Below, one piece after another: positions 1 to 7,637 of a stretch of DNA of 40,871 nucleotides. Below the pieces are notes generated by a model, which saw nothing but the letters and a program-made list of their open reading frames with translations, was not told the DNA's origin and ran no database searches. The translations under genes were made by a program, and so were the position numbers. Origin of the DNA: Sphingobium chungbukense (GTDB lineage Bacteria > Pseudomonadota > Alphaproteobacteria > Sphingomonadales > Sphingomonadaceae); the NCBI RefSeq assembly GCF_001005725.1, contig NZ_LBIC01000002.1, forward strand, positions 1 through 40,871, written 5' to 3'. Numbering within the stretch: position 1 is the first letter of the stretch; every line of letters begins with the position of its first letter.

Positions 1-438
1 CTAGTATTTACCGGCCGATCGCGCCAATCGGCCAACATCATAGACGCACAGGCAAAATCCATCAGCAGCGGTGGAAAATCGCTTGAGGCCATGCATCAAC
101 TCAAACTCGAAGCTACACTGATGAAGGAGGCCCTGCTGTTCGGCAATATGCCGGAAGTTGGCCGAATTCTGGCGCGCGGTTGGGAGGCAAAGAAGCAAAC
201 TTCCGCCGCCGTTTCTTCGCCAGAGGTTGAGAGACTTTTTGATATCGCTCTGTCGAACGGCGCGTTGGCAGGCAAATTGTCGGGTGCTGGCGGCGGTGGC
301 TTCGCTATGTTTTTGATCGATCCTACGCGTCGCAGCCAGGTTGCGCATCTGATCAACGAACAGTCTCTTGGGCGAACCGAAACCTGCCGCCTGATTGTCG
401 AGGCCGCGACGAGTTGGGAGTATCCTCGATGGGTGTGA
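1..438 (+). CDS. hddA: D-glycero-D-manno-heptose 7-phosphate kinase, C-terminal part
   Basis: The frame is open from the first base of the window, so only the last 145 codons are seen. The C-terminal GHMP-kinase motif is present around codons 91-104 (LSGAGGGGFAMF). The stretch LVFTGRSRQSANI at the start matches the HddA subgroup, in which this strand is followed by the helix carrying LEAMHQLKLEATLMKEAL. The family phosphorylates D-glycero-D-manno-heptose 7-phosphate at C1 on the route to GDP-heptose. The next gene starts inside its last codons (10-base overlap), so it is the upstream member of the capsule operon. The sedoheptulose-7-phosphate isomerase (gmhA) expected for the pathway is not in the window and may lie to the left. 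Family assignment is strong; HddA rather than another sugar GHMP kinase is supported by the HddC-GmhB gene downstream. Confidence 0.85.
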   Translation, partial: LVFTGRSRQSANIIDAQAKSISSGGKSLEAMHQLKLEATLMKEALLFGNMPEVGRILARGWEAKKQTSAAVSSPEVERLFDIALSNGALAGKLSGAGGGGFAMFLIDPTRRSQVAHLINEQSLGRTETCRLIVEAATSWEYPRWV

Positions 439-1295
439 ACGGTTCACTCCTTGTTGTCGGCGCAAAAGGATATGTCGGCGCCGCTATCATCGCCGAGGCG
501 AGCCGGCGCGGACTTACGATTGCGGGAACGTCCTCCTTGGGCGGGAACGGTCTATTGCCCCTGGACCTGGCTCACCCGGAGAAATTCGACTATCAAGCAG
601 TTTCGAAAGATTGGACGATTGTTTTGACCGCTGCGATCTCCAGCCCGGATCACTGTTCCAATAACTACGACAACGCCTATGCCATCAATGTCACCGGCAC
701 TACGCATTTCATAGAACGAGCGCTTGCGCGAGGCGCGCATGTCATCTTTCTTTCCTCCGATGCTGTCTATGGTGAAGCTCCTTTTCCAGTCACTGAAGAC
801 ACGCCGTGCAGGCCGGTCGGCGCCTATGCGGAAATGAAACTAGAGGTGGAACGCCGCTTTCAAAGCGACCCGGGCTTCAAGGTCGCGCGGCTTTCCTATG
901 TTTTTTCACGACAGGACAAGTTCACGCGCTATCTGCTCGATTGCGCCGCGAATGGCATCACGGCCGAAATATTCCACCCGTTTGCGCGCAACGTAATTCA
1001 CCTCGGCGATGTAGTAGATGGTCTTCTCGCACTGCATGACCGTTGGGAGGCCACAGCCAATGTGGTCAATTTCGGCGGGAGCCGCTCGGTTTCCCGGCTG
1101 GACATCGCACGAGCTATCAAGCGGCTGGTTGCCCGGCAGCTGGACATTCGCGAGATTTCTCCCGGCCCTGATTTCTTCAAGGACCGGCCTCGGGAAATCC
1201 AGCTCGTTTCCACCCGGCTTGAATCTCTTCTCGGACGACCCTTGCGGTCGATCGATCAAGCAATCCAAATAGATTTTAACATCGGAGATCATTGA
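429..1295 (+). CDS. NAD(P)-dependent sugar-nucleotide epimerase/reductase (extended SDR)
   Basis: 288 residues. The N-terminal Rossmann motif GAKGYVG lies at about residues 10-16, the catalytic YAEMK (YxxxK) near residues 136-140, and SSDAVYGE supplies the SDR serine region. The length and the C-terminal substrate-binding part (VNFGGSRSVSRLDIARAI) resemble RmlD/RfbD-type reductases. The ATG at 429 is chosen because it overlaps the hddA stop by 10 bases; an upstream TTG at 414 is in frame but less likely. Next to a GDP-mannose-4,6-dehydratase-like gene and heptose genes, it most likely reduces or epimerises the 4-keto product of the dehydratase, as proposed for DmhB in Yersinia and WcbJ in Burkholderia. 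Substrate and stereochemistry are inferred; the fold is clear. Confidence 0.75.
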   Translation: MGVNGSLLVVGAKGYVGAAIIAEASRRGLTIAGTSSLGGNGLLPLDLAHPEKFDYQAVSKDWTIVLTAAISSPDHCSNNYDNAYAINVTGTTHFIERALARGAHVIFLSSDAVYGEAPFPVTEDTPCRPVGAYAEMKLEVERRFQSDPGFKVARLSYVFSRQDKFTRYLLDCAANGITAEIFHPFARNVIHLGDVVDGLLALHDRWEATANVVNFGGSRSVSRLDIARAIKRLVARQLDIREISPGPDFFKDRPREIQLVSTRLESLLGRPLRSIDQAIQIDFNIGDH

Positions 1296-2305
1296 TGGCA
1301 TCTAAGGCGCTCATTACGGGCATCACCGGAATGGTGGGATCTCACCTTGCGGATTACCTGTTGGCAAATACGGACTGGGAAATCCATGGCCTGTGCCGGT
1401 GGCGCAGCCCGCTGACCAACATCCATCATCATATCCCGCGCATTAATGCGAAGGACCGGATGCATCTCCTCTATGGCGATCTCCGGGACTCCCTGTCGCT
1501 CGATCAGGTGGTGCGCGACAGCAAACCCGACTACGTCTTCCATCTCGCGGCGCAGAGCTATCCCAAGACCAGCTTCGACGCGCCGATCGAAACCTTCGAC
1601 ACCAATATCGAAGGGACCGAACGCTTGCTCGCAGCCCTGCGGCGCCACGCCCCTGAGGCCGTGATCCACGTCTGCGCATCTTCGGAAGTCTTCGGTCGCG
1701 TGCCGAAGGAAAAGCTGCCCATTGACGAGGAATGCACCTTCCACCCCGCATCGCCATATGCGATCTCCAAGGTGGGAACGGACCTCATCGGCCGCTATTA
1801 TGGCGAGGCCTATGGGATGAAGGTCATGACCACGCGCATGTTCACCCACACCGGCCCGCGCCGCGGCGACGTGTTCGCCGAGAGCACCTTCGCAAAGCAG
1901 ATCGCTCTTATCGAAAACAATCTGATCCCGCCGGTTGTGAAGACTGGCAATCTCGACTCTCTGCGCACCTGGGCAGACGTGCGGGATGCGGTGCGCGCCT
2001 ATTATATGCTCGTTACGGTCGAGCCAACTCCGGGCGCCTATTACAATATCGGCGGCGATCACGTCGCTTCCGTGCGTGAAATGCTCGACACTTTGTTGTC
2101 CTTTTCGAATGTCAAGAACATAAGCGTGGAAACCGATCCGGAACGACTCCGCCCGATCGACGCCGATCTTCAGGTTCCCAACATCAAGAAGTTCCAGGAC
2201 CATACCGGTTGGAAACCCGAAATTTCCTTTGAACAGACGATGGGTGACTTGCTCGAATATTGGCGGGAGCGGGTGGCACGTGAAGGGGACTTTCTGACTC
2301 GCTGA
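1295..2305 (+). CDS. GDP-mannose 4,6-dehydratase-like (probable GDP-heptose 4,6-dehydratase)
   Basis: 336 residues, extended SDR. TGITGMVGSHL (about residues 7-17) is the NAD(P)-binding motif, ASSEVFG holds the catalytic Ser/Thr region and YAISK the YxxxK pair. HTGPRRGDVFAESTFAKQI and RTWADVRD are typical of GDP-mannose 4,6-dehydratases. The start ATG shares its A with the preceding TGA (TGATG), pointing to translational coupling. The family removes water from a GDP-sugar to give a 4-keto-6-deoxy product. Because the operon encodes heptose activation (hddA, hddC-gmhB) and no GDP-mannose synthesis is seen here, the likely substrate is GDP-D-glycero-D-manno-heptose, as for DmhA of Yersinia. Ordinary GDP-mannose remains possible if its synthesis is encoded elsewhere. 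Confidence 0.85.
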   Translation: MASKALITGITGMVGSHLADYLLANTDWEIHGLCRWRSPLTNIHHHIPRINAKDRMHLLYGDLRDSLSLDQVVRDSKPDYVFHLAAQSYPKTSFDAPIETFDTNIEGTERLLAALRRHAPEAVIHVCASSEVFGRVPKEKLPIDEECTFHPASPYAISKVGTDLIGRYYGEAYGMKVMTTRMFTHTGPRRGDVFAESTFAKQIALIENNLIPPVVKTGNLDSLRTWADVRDAVRAYYMLVTVEPTPGAYYNIGGDHVASVREMLDTLLSFSNVKNISVETDPERLRPIDADLQVPNIKKFQDHTGWKPEISFEQTMGDLLEYWRERVAREGDFLTR

Positions 2306-2456
2306 TCCAAGCGACTTCCTAGCAACGACCGAGCGGTGATCCGGAATACGGGAGCGCCGCGCGGCGACCAGAGTGACACGCCGCCGTCGTTTCCATTGCC
2401 TTGCGCTGTGGCAGCGGTTATGCCCGCGCTACAACCCAACTACTGGACGGTTATCC

Positions 2457-3644
2457 TTGCCTATCTATGTCAAGCCTGCTGCTAGCCGCCGAGTTCTTAG
2501 GTTTTCCGCTGGAAAATGGGCACTCCTTGCCTGTGCGATGCCTGTCTTGCTGTCGGGATGCTCCTTTGTTCCAGCGGGCGGCCCGCGGTCCGACGCCATC
2601 AACCGCAGTGCAGACCGCATGGTCGGCGAAAGTCCCATTCGCGTCATTGACCTTGATGCTACCGTAGCAAAAAGAGTTGCAGCCAGCACGGTTCAGGCGA
2701 GCTTTTCTGAAACCCTAGGTGATGGCACGCCTGTCGGATCGCTTATCGGCCGAGGCGACATTGTGAGCGTGGAACTCTGGGAAGCGCCCCCGGCAGTGCT
2801 GTTCGGCGGCGGCATTGTCAATTTGGGCTCTGGGGCAACAGCGAGTCCGCGTTCGCAATTGACCGAACAGATGGTCGATCCCGAAGGCAAGATTTCCATA
2901 CCGTTTGTGGGACTTGTTCAGGCTGCCGGTCGCACGCCCACCCAGTTGGGCCAAGTGATAGAGAGAGGCTTGACGGGGAAGGCCCACGCCCCGCAAGCGT
3001 TGGTGAAGGTCATCACCAGCGCCTCCCGAACCGTGACCGTAATGGGCGAAGTGAACAACAGTTCACGTGTACCCCTGACACCCAAAGGAGAGCGCCTGCT
3101 TGACGTACTGGCTAGCGTAGGTGGAACCCGGCAACCCGTCGGCAAAATGACTGTGCAAGTGACGCGTGACAGCCGCACGGTTTCCATGCCGCTAGAGCGC
3201 GTCGTTGCTAATCCACCGGAAAATATCCGCCTTCAGCCCGACGATCTGGTGACCGCGCTCTATCAGCCATACAGCTTTACCGCTCTGGGCGCTACTGGCC
3301 GTAATGAAGAGATTCCCTTCGAAGCGACCGGCATCACCTTGTCTCAGGCACTCGGTCGCGTTTCCGGATTGCAGGACATGCGAGCGAATGTATCCGGCGT
3401 CTTCATATTTAGAATGGAGTCGCCAGCAGCGCTGGGCATCGAAGTCGGCGGAGAAAAAATACCGGTCATCTATCGCATCGATCTTCGGGATCCCGTACTA
3501 TTTTTTGCCGCGCAAAGCTTTCCAGTACGCAATCAGGACATCCTGTATGTCTCCAATGCACCGCTTGCCGATTTCCAGAAATTCGTCAATGTGATCGCAT
3601 CGTCAGTTCTACCAGTAGTGACAGTCTCCACGGTTGTCCCATGA
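2457..3644 (+). CDS. capsule polysaccharide export outer-membrane lipoprotein (Wza/KpsD/CtrA-type OPX)
   Basis: 395 residues from the chosen start. A basic N-terminus is followed by a hydrophobic segment ending in the lipobox LLSGC, so export and lipidation are expected. The poly-export domain follows (GRGDIVSVELWEAPP, then MVDPEGKISIPFVGLVQAAGRT) and then two SLBB-like repeats (VTVMGEVNNSSRVPL; a second near FTALGATGRNEEIPFE). The C-terminus FQKFVNVIASSVLP resembles the membrane-crossing helix of OPX proteins. No ATG precedes the signal peptide. TTG at 2457 has GGACGG six bases upstream; GTG at 2373 is the alternative and would add 28 residues. Its role is the outer-membrane channel for the capsule, working with the KpsT/KpsM/KpsE homologues in this window. 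The 151 bases before it hold no recognisable gene. Confidence 0.88.
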   Translation: MPIYVKPAASRRVLRFSAGKWALLACAMPVLLSGCSFVPAGGPRSDAINRSADRMVGESPIRVIDLDATVAKRVAASTVQASFSETLGDGTPVGSLIGRGDIVSVELWEAPPAVLFGGGIVNLGSGATASPRSQLTEQMVDPEGKISIPFVGLVQAAGRTPTQLGQVIERGLTGKAHAPQALVKVITSASRTVTVMGEVNNSSRVPLTPKGERLLDVLASVGGTRQPVGKMTVQVTRDSRTVSMPLERVVANPPENIRLQPDDLVTALYQPYSFTALGATGRNEEIPFEATGITLSQALGRVSGLQDMRANVSGVFIFRMESPAALGIEVGGEKIPVIYRIDLRDPVLFFAAQSFPVRNQDILYVSNAPLADFQKFVNVIASSVLPVVTVSTVVP

Positions 3645-3702
3645 TCACTACCTTACACCTGCGGACGTTACCGCCTGAAGCGGCTGAGGTAGACGTAACA
3701 GC

Positions 3703-4362
3703 ATGATCACGCTGGAATCGGTTACTAAGCTTTACGACACCCGTCGCGGTCCCAAGACCGTGCTGGACGACATTAACCTATCCATCGACAGATCGGAAAA
3801 AATCGGCATTCTGGGCAGGAACGGCGCCGGAAAGTCAACGATGATCCGGATCATCAGCGGTGCAGAACGGCCGACGCAAGGAAAGGTCCACCGAAGCATG
3901 TCGGTGTCCTGGCCGCTTGCGTTCGGCGGAGCATTCCAGACAGGTCTGACGGGCGTTGATAATATCCGCTTCATCTGCCGAGTTTATGGCGTCAGCACCA
4001 AGGACAAGATCGAGATCGTCGACAATTTTGCGGAACTTGGTGCCTATCTGTATGAGCCGCTGCAGAATTATTCTTCAGGCATGCTGTCCCGTCTCGCATT
4101 CGGCATTTCCATGGCCGTGGATTTCGACTGCTTCTTAATCGATGAAGTCGTAGCTGTAGGCGACGCCCGTTTCCAAGAAAAATCTCGCACTGAACTTTTT
4201 GAAAAGCGCCAGCATAAAGCAATGATCATTGTGTCACATGATCCCGGCTTTATTCGCGAACACTGCACCCGCGTCTACGTCCTAGAAAATGGAAAGATTA
4301 CCAGCTTCGTAGACGTAGATGAAGCATATCATTGCTATCATAGGATACTTTTGCTCGAATGA
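3703..4362 (+). CDS. kpsT: capsule polysaccharide ABC transporter ATP-binding protein
   Basis: 219 residues, the usual KpsT/CtrD size. Walker A GRNGAGKST (residues 38-46), the shortened signature YSSGMLSRL (123-131), Walker B FDCFLIDEV (141-149) and the switch histidine in VSHD (about 179) are all present, so the ATPase should be active. It lacks the C-terminal carbohydrate-binding domain of O-antigen Wzt proteins, which favours capsule export. It energises transfer of lipid-linked polysaccharide across the inner membrane with the KpsM-like permease. Unusually, that permease is not adjacent but lies about 8 kb away on the opposite strand (12087-12872). The start follows the OPX stop by 58 bases. 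Confidence 0.93.
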   Translation: MITLESVTKLYDTRRGPKTVLDDINLSIDRSEKIGILGRNGAGKSTMIRIISGAERPTQGKVHRSMSVSWPLAFGGAFQTGLTGVDNIRFICRVYGVSTKDKIEIVDNFAELGAYLYEPLQNYSSGMLSRLAFGISMAVDFDCFLIDEVVAVGDARFQEKSRTELFEKRQHKAMIIVSHDPGFIREHCTRVYVLENGKITSFVDVDEAYHCYHRILLLE

Positions 4363-4384
4363 TTATGGCGGCGCGCATGATGAT

Positions 4385-5827
4385 ATGGATTCAGTTATGC
4401 CGATGAAGTTCAATATTTGGCGTAAGTGGCGTGCAATTCGATCCTTTGGAAAGGAAGCTCGCTACACTTTGATGGGGCACCGTGATCGGGAAATCCGCAG
4501 GGATATCGACGAATTGCGCGGAGCTATAGCCGCACTGCAGCTCGAACGCTTCATTCAAGAATGTGCCAATCCTCACAGCCGAGCGGAACTCGCAGTTATC
4601 ACATGTCTGCCGCCAGATGAAACAGGCATTGCCCGCTTTTCCGAAAGTCACTTGTCGGTTTGGCCAAAAGACTTAGACATCTACACGCACATCACCGATC
4701 ATTCTAAGATCGTTCATGCGATGCGTACCATATGCGGCAAGAATTCAGATGCTAACCTCCTCTCGCTCGAAAGCCTTCCCTTTAATCATCTGCGGCGTCC
4801 CTATCGCAATATCGTTTTTGTCATTGGCAATTCCGATCACAACATAGTGTTGCTGAAATCTCTCAAAAATTTTATTGAGAGCTTCGGATCACAAGGTGTG
4901 CACTGCTATCTTCACGATCCTGCATGTTTTAACGTCACGCGTCACGCTCTCGGGCTGACTGAACAAGCATTTGCGGCGCAACTTGCCCAACTGCACGATA
5001 GGAAACTTAGAGACATCCGCGGCGGCAATAAACATGTGTTCGATGATTTTATCGATGCCGGGATATTCGGACCGCGAATTATTTCCCATATGTTCGGTGT
5101 ACGCAGCTTCATCGTCAACAGCTTAGCTGCGAAAGAAATGATCCTCTCAAATTGCGGGGATCAGGCCTCGCATGTGGGGGTACTATACCATCCGGTTTTC
5201 GAACTAGAAAAAGGCGTTGATCCTGAACTAAGAAAATCCGAAAATAACGGCGAACTGGTTATCGGATCATATGGCTGTCCAAGCCTCAATAAATTGACCG
5301 ACGTTATAATAGAGGCTTGCCATCTATTGACTAATGAAGGCAGGAATGTGCGCCTCATTCTGTCTGGTTATGGCAGCAAGATATATTTAGAACGTCACTT
5401 CGGCAACGAACCACCTTCATGGATAGACGTGCGTCATCAATCCAACGAAGCCGATTTCCAGCGCGACATGGTTGAATGCGACATCGCGATTCAGCTTCGG
5501 AAGCATAACCTCGGTGAAAGTAGCGGTGTCGTCCCCACTTTGCTTAAAATGGAAAAGACCGTGATTACATCCCCCATCGGCGCGTTTACAGCCTATGGTG
5601 ACGCAGTCGTATATTTTGATGGGAACTCCACGGCTTTGGCTGACCTATTGCGGAAAAATGTGCGTGTTCCGCCGGAATGCATTCATGATTTTGTTTCAAA
5701 GCATGGGGTGGAACAGTTCAATGATGCTTTTCGTGCCATATTGAGTGAGAATAGTGGATTTGCGCCACTTTCCGCGCCAGAATTGGACATTGCAACAAAC
5801 TCCATGATTTCGGAGGCCACATCCTGA
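4385..5827 (+). CDS. GT4-type glycosyltransferase with N-terminal coiled coil
   Basis: 480 residues from ATG 4385; an in-frame ATG at 4319 would lie inside kpsT and is rejected. After a basic segment, residues about 35-60 form a charged amphipathic helix (REIRRDIDELRGAIAALQLE) that looks like a coiled coil. The block ELAVITCLPPDETGIARFS is the N-terminal strand-loop of GT4 retaining glycosyltransferases, and LGESSGVVPTLLKMEKTVI is the nucleotide-sugar-binding region with the conserved glutamate. GT4 enzymes transfer sugar from a nucleotide donor with retention. Donor and acceptor cannot be read from sequence; a GDP-heptose donor is plausible from context. Base composition is strikingly AT-rich compared with the right half of the window, as is usual for transferred capsule genes. 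Its stop overlaps the next start (TGATG). Confidence 0.78.
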   Translation: MDSVMPMKFNIWRKWRAIRSFGKEARYTLMGHRDREIRRDIDELRGAIAALQLERFIQECANPHSRAELAVITCLPPDETGIARFSESHLSVWPKDLDIYTHITDHSKIVHAMRTICGKNSDANLLSLESLPFNHLRRPYRNIVFVIGNSDHNIVLLKSLKNFIESFGSQGVHCYLHDPACFNVTRHALGLTEQAFAAQLAQLHDRKLRDIRGGNKHVFDDFIDAGIFGPRIISHMFGVRSFIVNSLAAKEMILSNCGDQASHVGVLYHPVFELEKGVDPELRKSENNGELVIGSYGCPSLNKLTDVIIEACHLLTNEGRNVRLILSGYGSKIYLERHFGNEPPSWIDVRHQSNEADFQRDMVECDIAIQLRKHNLGESSGVVPTLLKMEKTVITSPIGAFTAYGDAVVYFDGNSTALADLLRKNVRVPPECIHDFVSKHGVEQFNDAFRAILSENSGFAPLSAPELDIATNSMISEATS

Positions 5828-7068
5828 TGCCTTCCATTCGACAACTCGTCATCCTGGCGGGCGGCAAAGGCACGCGCCTTGGAGAACATGCCCGGACCAC
5901 CCCGAAACCCATGATGCAAATTACCGAACAAAGGGTATTTCTTGACTACATCATAGAAAATGCGGCGCGACAGGGATTCGTCGACATTTTGATTGTCGCG
6001 GGCCATTTCGGGGACCAAATTGCCGCACGCTACCATCATGCCTGCTGCAAGGGCGCCAATATCTCCGTGTTCGTCGAACCCGAGGCGCGCGGGACAGCCG
6101 GTGCTCTGACATTTATTAGTGACCGACTTGCCGGGGCCTTCCTGGTGACAAACGGCGATACCTTCTTCGACATCAACTTTCGAGCGCTTGCCGCAAAGCT
6201 CGAAGGTTCGCCGCATTTGGACGCAGCAATTGCTCTGCGGACTGTCGATGATGTCGGTCGGTACGGTTCTGTGGAGGCAAACGGTGACGGCCTCGTAACC
6301 GAATTCAGAGAGAAGGACGAGAGCAGGATTGGACAGCAGGGCGTCATCAATGCGGGCGTTTACGCGATCCGTCATCGGGCGCTGTCAATGATCTCGAAAT
6401 ATCCTGCATCTATCGAAACCGATCTTTTCCCGCGCCTTGTAAAGGGAGGCACATTGGGTTCAGTTCGTGTCGAGGGATATTTCATCGACATCGGCCTTCC
6501 TGAAACTCTTCAACGCGGTCGGATTGAGCTACCCTTTCGTCGTCGCGACGCCCTCTTTCTGGATCGCGATGGAGTATTGAACCAAGACATCAACTACTTG
6601 CACAAGCGCGACGATTGGCAATGGATCGATGGTGCAAGGGAGGCCATTCGGGCCGCCAACGATGCGGGGCGCGCCGTAGTCGTCATAACCAATCAGGCAG
6701 GGATCGGACGTGGCAAATACCGTGAATGCGACGCGGTTTCCCTACATGCCTGGATGCAGGAAGAACTTCACGCATTTGGCGCATTTGTCGATGCTGTGTA
6801 CCTCTGCCCCTACCATCCTGACGCGGTAGCAGAATCATATCGAATCAAGGCCCCGTTCGACCGCAAGCCAGAACCGGCCATGCTTCTGCGCGCTGCGCGA
6901 CAGCATGACCTGAATCTCTCGCACTGCCTTTTCGTCGGTGATCAGTCCAGCGACGCGGCTGCAGCCGACGCTGCAGGGGTCGCTTTTCTCCATTTCCACG
7001 GTGGTAATCTGTACCAGGAGATCATGAGCAGCGAGAAGGGCCGTGCACTATTTGCCGCTTCGGCCTGA
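5827..7068 (+). CDS. hddC-gmhB: fused heptose-1-phosphate guanylyltransferase / heptose-1,7-bisphosphate phosphatase
   Basis: 413 residues, two enzymes in one chain. Residues 1 to about 232 are a nucleotidyltransferase: LAGGKGTRL (10-18), TPKPMM (25-30), EARGTAGAL (86-93), NGD (109-111) and DIGLPE (221-226). Residues about 240-410 are a HAD phosphatase of GmhB type: LDRDGVLNQD with nucleophile D246 and acid D248, ITNQAGIGRG (287-296), RKPEP (346-350) and GDQSSDAAAA (371-380). In GmhB a zinc loop has the form C-x-H ... C-x-C; here CPYH (327-330) remains but the second cysteine pair is replaced by KAPFDRKP. The two activities are non-consecutive in the pathway: the phosphatase removes the 7-phosphate made bisphosphorylated by HddA, then the transferase adds GMP. 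Nucleotide preference (GDP rather than ADP) is inferred from the hddA/dehydratase context. Confidence 0.85.
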   Translation: MPSIRQLVILAGGKGTRLGEHARTTPKPMMQITEQRVFLDYIIENAARQGFVDILIVAGHFGDQIAARYHHACCKGANISVFVEPEARGTAGALTFISDRLAGAFLVTNGDTFFDINFRALAAKLEGSPHLDAAIALRTVDDVGRYGSVEANGDGLVTEFREKDESRIGQQGVINAGVYAIRHRALSMISKYPASIETDLFPRLVKGGTLGSVRVEGYFIDIGLPETLQRGRIELPFRRRDALFLDRDGVLNQDINYLHKRDDWQWIDGAREAIRAANDAGRAVVVITNQAGIGRGKYRECDAVSLHAWMQEELHAFGAFVDAVYLCPYHPDAVAESYRIKAPFDRKPEPAMLLRAARQHDLNLSHCLFVGDQSSDAAAADAAGVAFLHFHGGNLYQEIMSSEKGRALFAASA

Positions 7069-7226
7069 TTAAACGGGATACCTGTATCAGATAGTTGCGC
7101 CTGCGGTGCACGAATCTCGACATGTCAGCTATTTCAGGCAAAAATCACTGGGCCTTCCTTTTAGCACGGTCCGGCCGGACTATTAGGGATGGTGACCACA
7201 TCGATGATCAATGTTACAGGAGGCTC

Positions 7227-7472
7227 ATGAGAAAGCTGACGAAATTGGTCCATGGGCTGAAAAAAGCCGGCACGGAATCGCAAGGCAATTCAAATAGCGG
7301 GGCAAGCGTGATCGAAGACTCAGAGGATCAGTCCGGCGGCCTGACTCTTGAAGACAGAGAGCTGATTGGCTTCATTGAGACGCTGGACAAGAGATTAGCT
7401 TCTCTAGAGCATGATCTTTGGATTGCTCGAAGGCAAATGGCCGAGCTCATTGATAACGAAGGCCATAAGTGA
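7227..7472 (+). CDS. small coiled-coil protein of unknown function
   Basis: 81 residues. The ATG at 7227 follows AGGAGG with only three bases between, a short but strong ribosome-binding site; the same frame is open further upstream without a better site. The N-terminus is basic (MRKLTKLVHGLKKAG), the middle is acidic and Ser/Gly-rich, and residues about 45-75 form a heptad-like helix (LIGFIETLDKRLASLEHDLW). No signal peptide, membrane segment or known domain is recognised. It lies between the fused heptose enzyme and the second glycosyltransferase and is coupled to the next small gene by TGATG. A scaffold or oligomerisation role with the glycosyltransferases is a guess from context only. Confidence 0.6.
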   Translation: MRKLTKLVHGLKKAGTESQGNSNSGASVIEDSEDQSGGLTLEDRELIGFIETLDKRLASLEHDLWIARRQMAELIDNEGHK

Positions 7473-7612
7473 TGAATTTGCGCCCAAAGTTGCCAGCGAA
7501 CCGGATGCTTCTGGCTGATCTGCTCAATCAGCAGATTAAACGGCTTACTTCACTCGAACGCGAAATCGTCGATTTGATGGCTTCTCTCGATGAGCGCAAG
7601 CAGAGACGCTGA
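7472..7612 (+). CDS. 46-residue coiled-coil micro-protein
   Basis: The ATG shares its A with the TGA of the preceding gene (TGATG), and the frame runs 46 codons to TGA at 7610-7612, ending 25 bases before the next glycosyltransferase. The sequence is nearly all helix-forming: after MNLRPKLPANR comes LLADLLNQQIKRLTSLEREI and then DLMASLDERKQRR, with leucine/isoleucine spacing suited to a coiled coil. The LxxLExEIxxLMxxLxxR pattern resembles the helix of its neighbour (LDKRLASLEHDLWIARRQM). The evidence for it being real is the coupled start, the fit between two genes and the regular heptads; it could still be chance. Confidence 0.5.
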   Translation: MNLRPKLPANRMLLADLLNQQIKRLTSLEREIVDLMASLDERKQRR

Positions 7613-7637
7613 ACGAGTTCCTGATAAGAGAGCTATC

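Noticed and set aside
1289..2203. 304-codon open frame on the - strand opposite the dehydratase
   Set aside because: No motif is seen; the dehydratase has complete SDR motifs and coupled operon starts.
4319..4384. earlier start of the first GT4 gene at 4319
   Set aside because: It would lie inside kpsT and adds residues without GT4 similarity; ATG 4385 lies just past the kpsT stop.
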